DNA of 6,474 nucleotides from Ruminococcaceae bacterium UBA6392. GTDB taxonomy: Bacteria; Bacillota; Clostridia; Oscillospirales; Acutalibacteraceae. Below are positions 6,201 to 6,474 of the stretch, one piece after another. The notes beneath the pieces are model-generated. The model ran no database searches. It was not told the origin of the DNA and saw only the letters and a list, made by a program, of their open reading frames with translations. Both the position numbers and the translations under genes were made by a program. Position 1 is the stretch's first letter, and each line of letters starts with the position of its first letter. Location of the stretch: NCBI GenBank assembly GCA_002438685.1, contig DJQG01000016.1:1-6474 (forward strand), in the 5' to 3' direction.

Positions 6201-6474
6201 TCAGCCGATTTCGATTCTTCTCGATGTCGGCACATTTTCTTCTTTCTTGGGCATGGTCAGGGTCAGAACGCCGTCCTTGTATTCGCCGGTGATGTCCTCG
6301 GTCTTGACGGACGAGACATCGAAGCTTCTGCTGAACGAGCCGTAAGACCTCTCGCGGCGGACGAAGTTGCCCTTGTCGTCCTTCTTTTCGGTTTCGTTGC
6401 TGCGCTCTGCGCTGATGGTCATGTAGCCGTCCTCAATGTCGACGTGAATGTCTTCTTTCTTGAATCCGGGCAGC
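6201..6474 (-). CDS. Hsp20/alpha-crystallin small heat-shock protein, C-terminal 90 residues (start lies beyond the right edge)
   Basis: The frame enters from the right edge and ends with TGA at 6203-6201; no start is visible, and an internal Met at 6422 is not the start because conserved sequence continues upstream of it. Small heat-shock proteins are ATP-independent holdases that form cytoplasmic oligomers and keep unfolding proteins soluble. Evidence for the alpha-crystallin domain: LPGFKKEDIHVDIEDGYMTISAER at the window edge (the usual LPGxxKEDI beta-strand start, broken here only by the limit of the window), the RSYGSFSRSFDV strand, the GVLTLTMPK signature near the end, and a C-terminal IEI tripeptide in RRIEIG matching the I-x-I/V tail that docks on neighbouring subunits. 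About 90 residues of an expected 140-150 are present. It converges on the MurE-like gene across a shared terminator. Heat regulation (HrcA, CtsR) cannot be judged as the promoter is outside. Confidence 0.92.
   Translation of the reverse strand, partial: LPGFKKEDIHVDIEDGYMTISAERSNETEKKDDKGNFVRRERSYGSFSRSFDVSSVKTEDITGEYKDGVLTLTMPKKEENVPTSRRIEIG

Noticed and set aside
6201..6422. A 73-residue complete Hsp20-like gene starting at the Met at 6422
   Set aside because: The same frame continues to the window edge with conserved LPGFKKEDI sequence, so the Met is internal and the gene is cut by the window.

Overview
The window reads as ordinary chromosomal DNA from a Gram-positive anaerobe, most likely a gut- or rumen-type clostridium (Oscillospiraceae/Ruminococcaceae-like). 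This is inferred from moderately high GC, strong AGGAG-type ribosome sites, near-consensus SigA promoters, tight gene packing and the style of the proteins (a GH2 enzyme with IWEWCDH, a MurE-like ligase with TGTKGKTS). No taxonomic marker gene is present. I see no mobile element, CRISPR array, tRNA, rRNA or phage gene.

Layout: positions 1-1492 form a leftward (minus-strand) pair. An FAD-dependent dihydrolipoamide dehydrogenase (161-1492) is followed 11 bases later by the first 49 codons of a calcineurin-like metallophosphoesterase that leaves the window at position 1. Positions 1493-1630 are a 138-base divergent promoter region with one well-formed SigA promoter for each direction, back to back. 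To the right lie a 1000-residue family GH2 beta-galactosidase-type enzyme (1631-4633) and, 20 bases later, a MurE-family amino-acid ligase (4654-6126). The two are probably co-transcribed, possibly with an extra internal promoter at the end of the glycosidase gene. A strong 12-bp stem-loop at 6160-6187 ends this unit. It also serves the convergent minus-strand Hsp20 small heat-shock gene, whose last 90 codons occupy 6201-6474.

Functionally these are housekeeping or catabolic genes without an evident shared pathway: lipoamide redox chemistry, a phosphoesterase, cytoplasmic beta-glycoside hydrolysis, peptidoglycan precursor (or related) ligation, and protein folding. I did not find a novel multi-gene system. 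The most interesting points are within proteins. The GH2 enzyme keeps both catalytic glutamates and the Mg/Na-site motifs but has a shortened, altered loop after the nucleophile. The MurE-like ligase lacks the DNPR diaminopimelate motif and carries several other clade-type substitutions, so its amino-acid substrate is uncertain.
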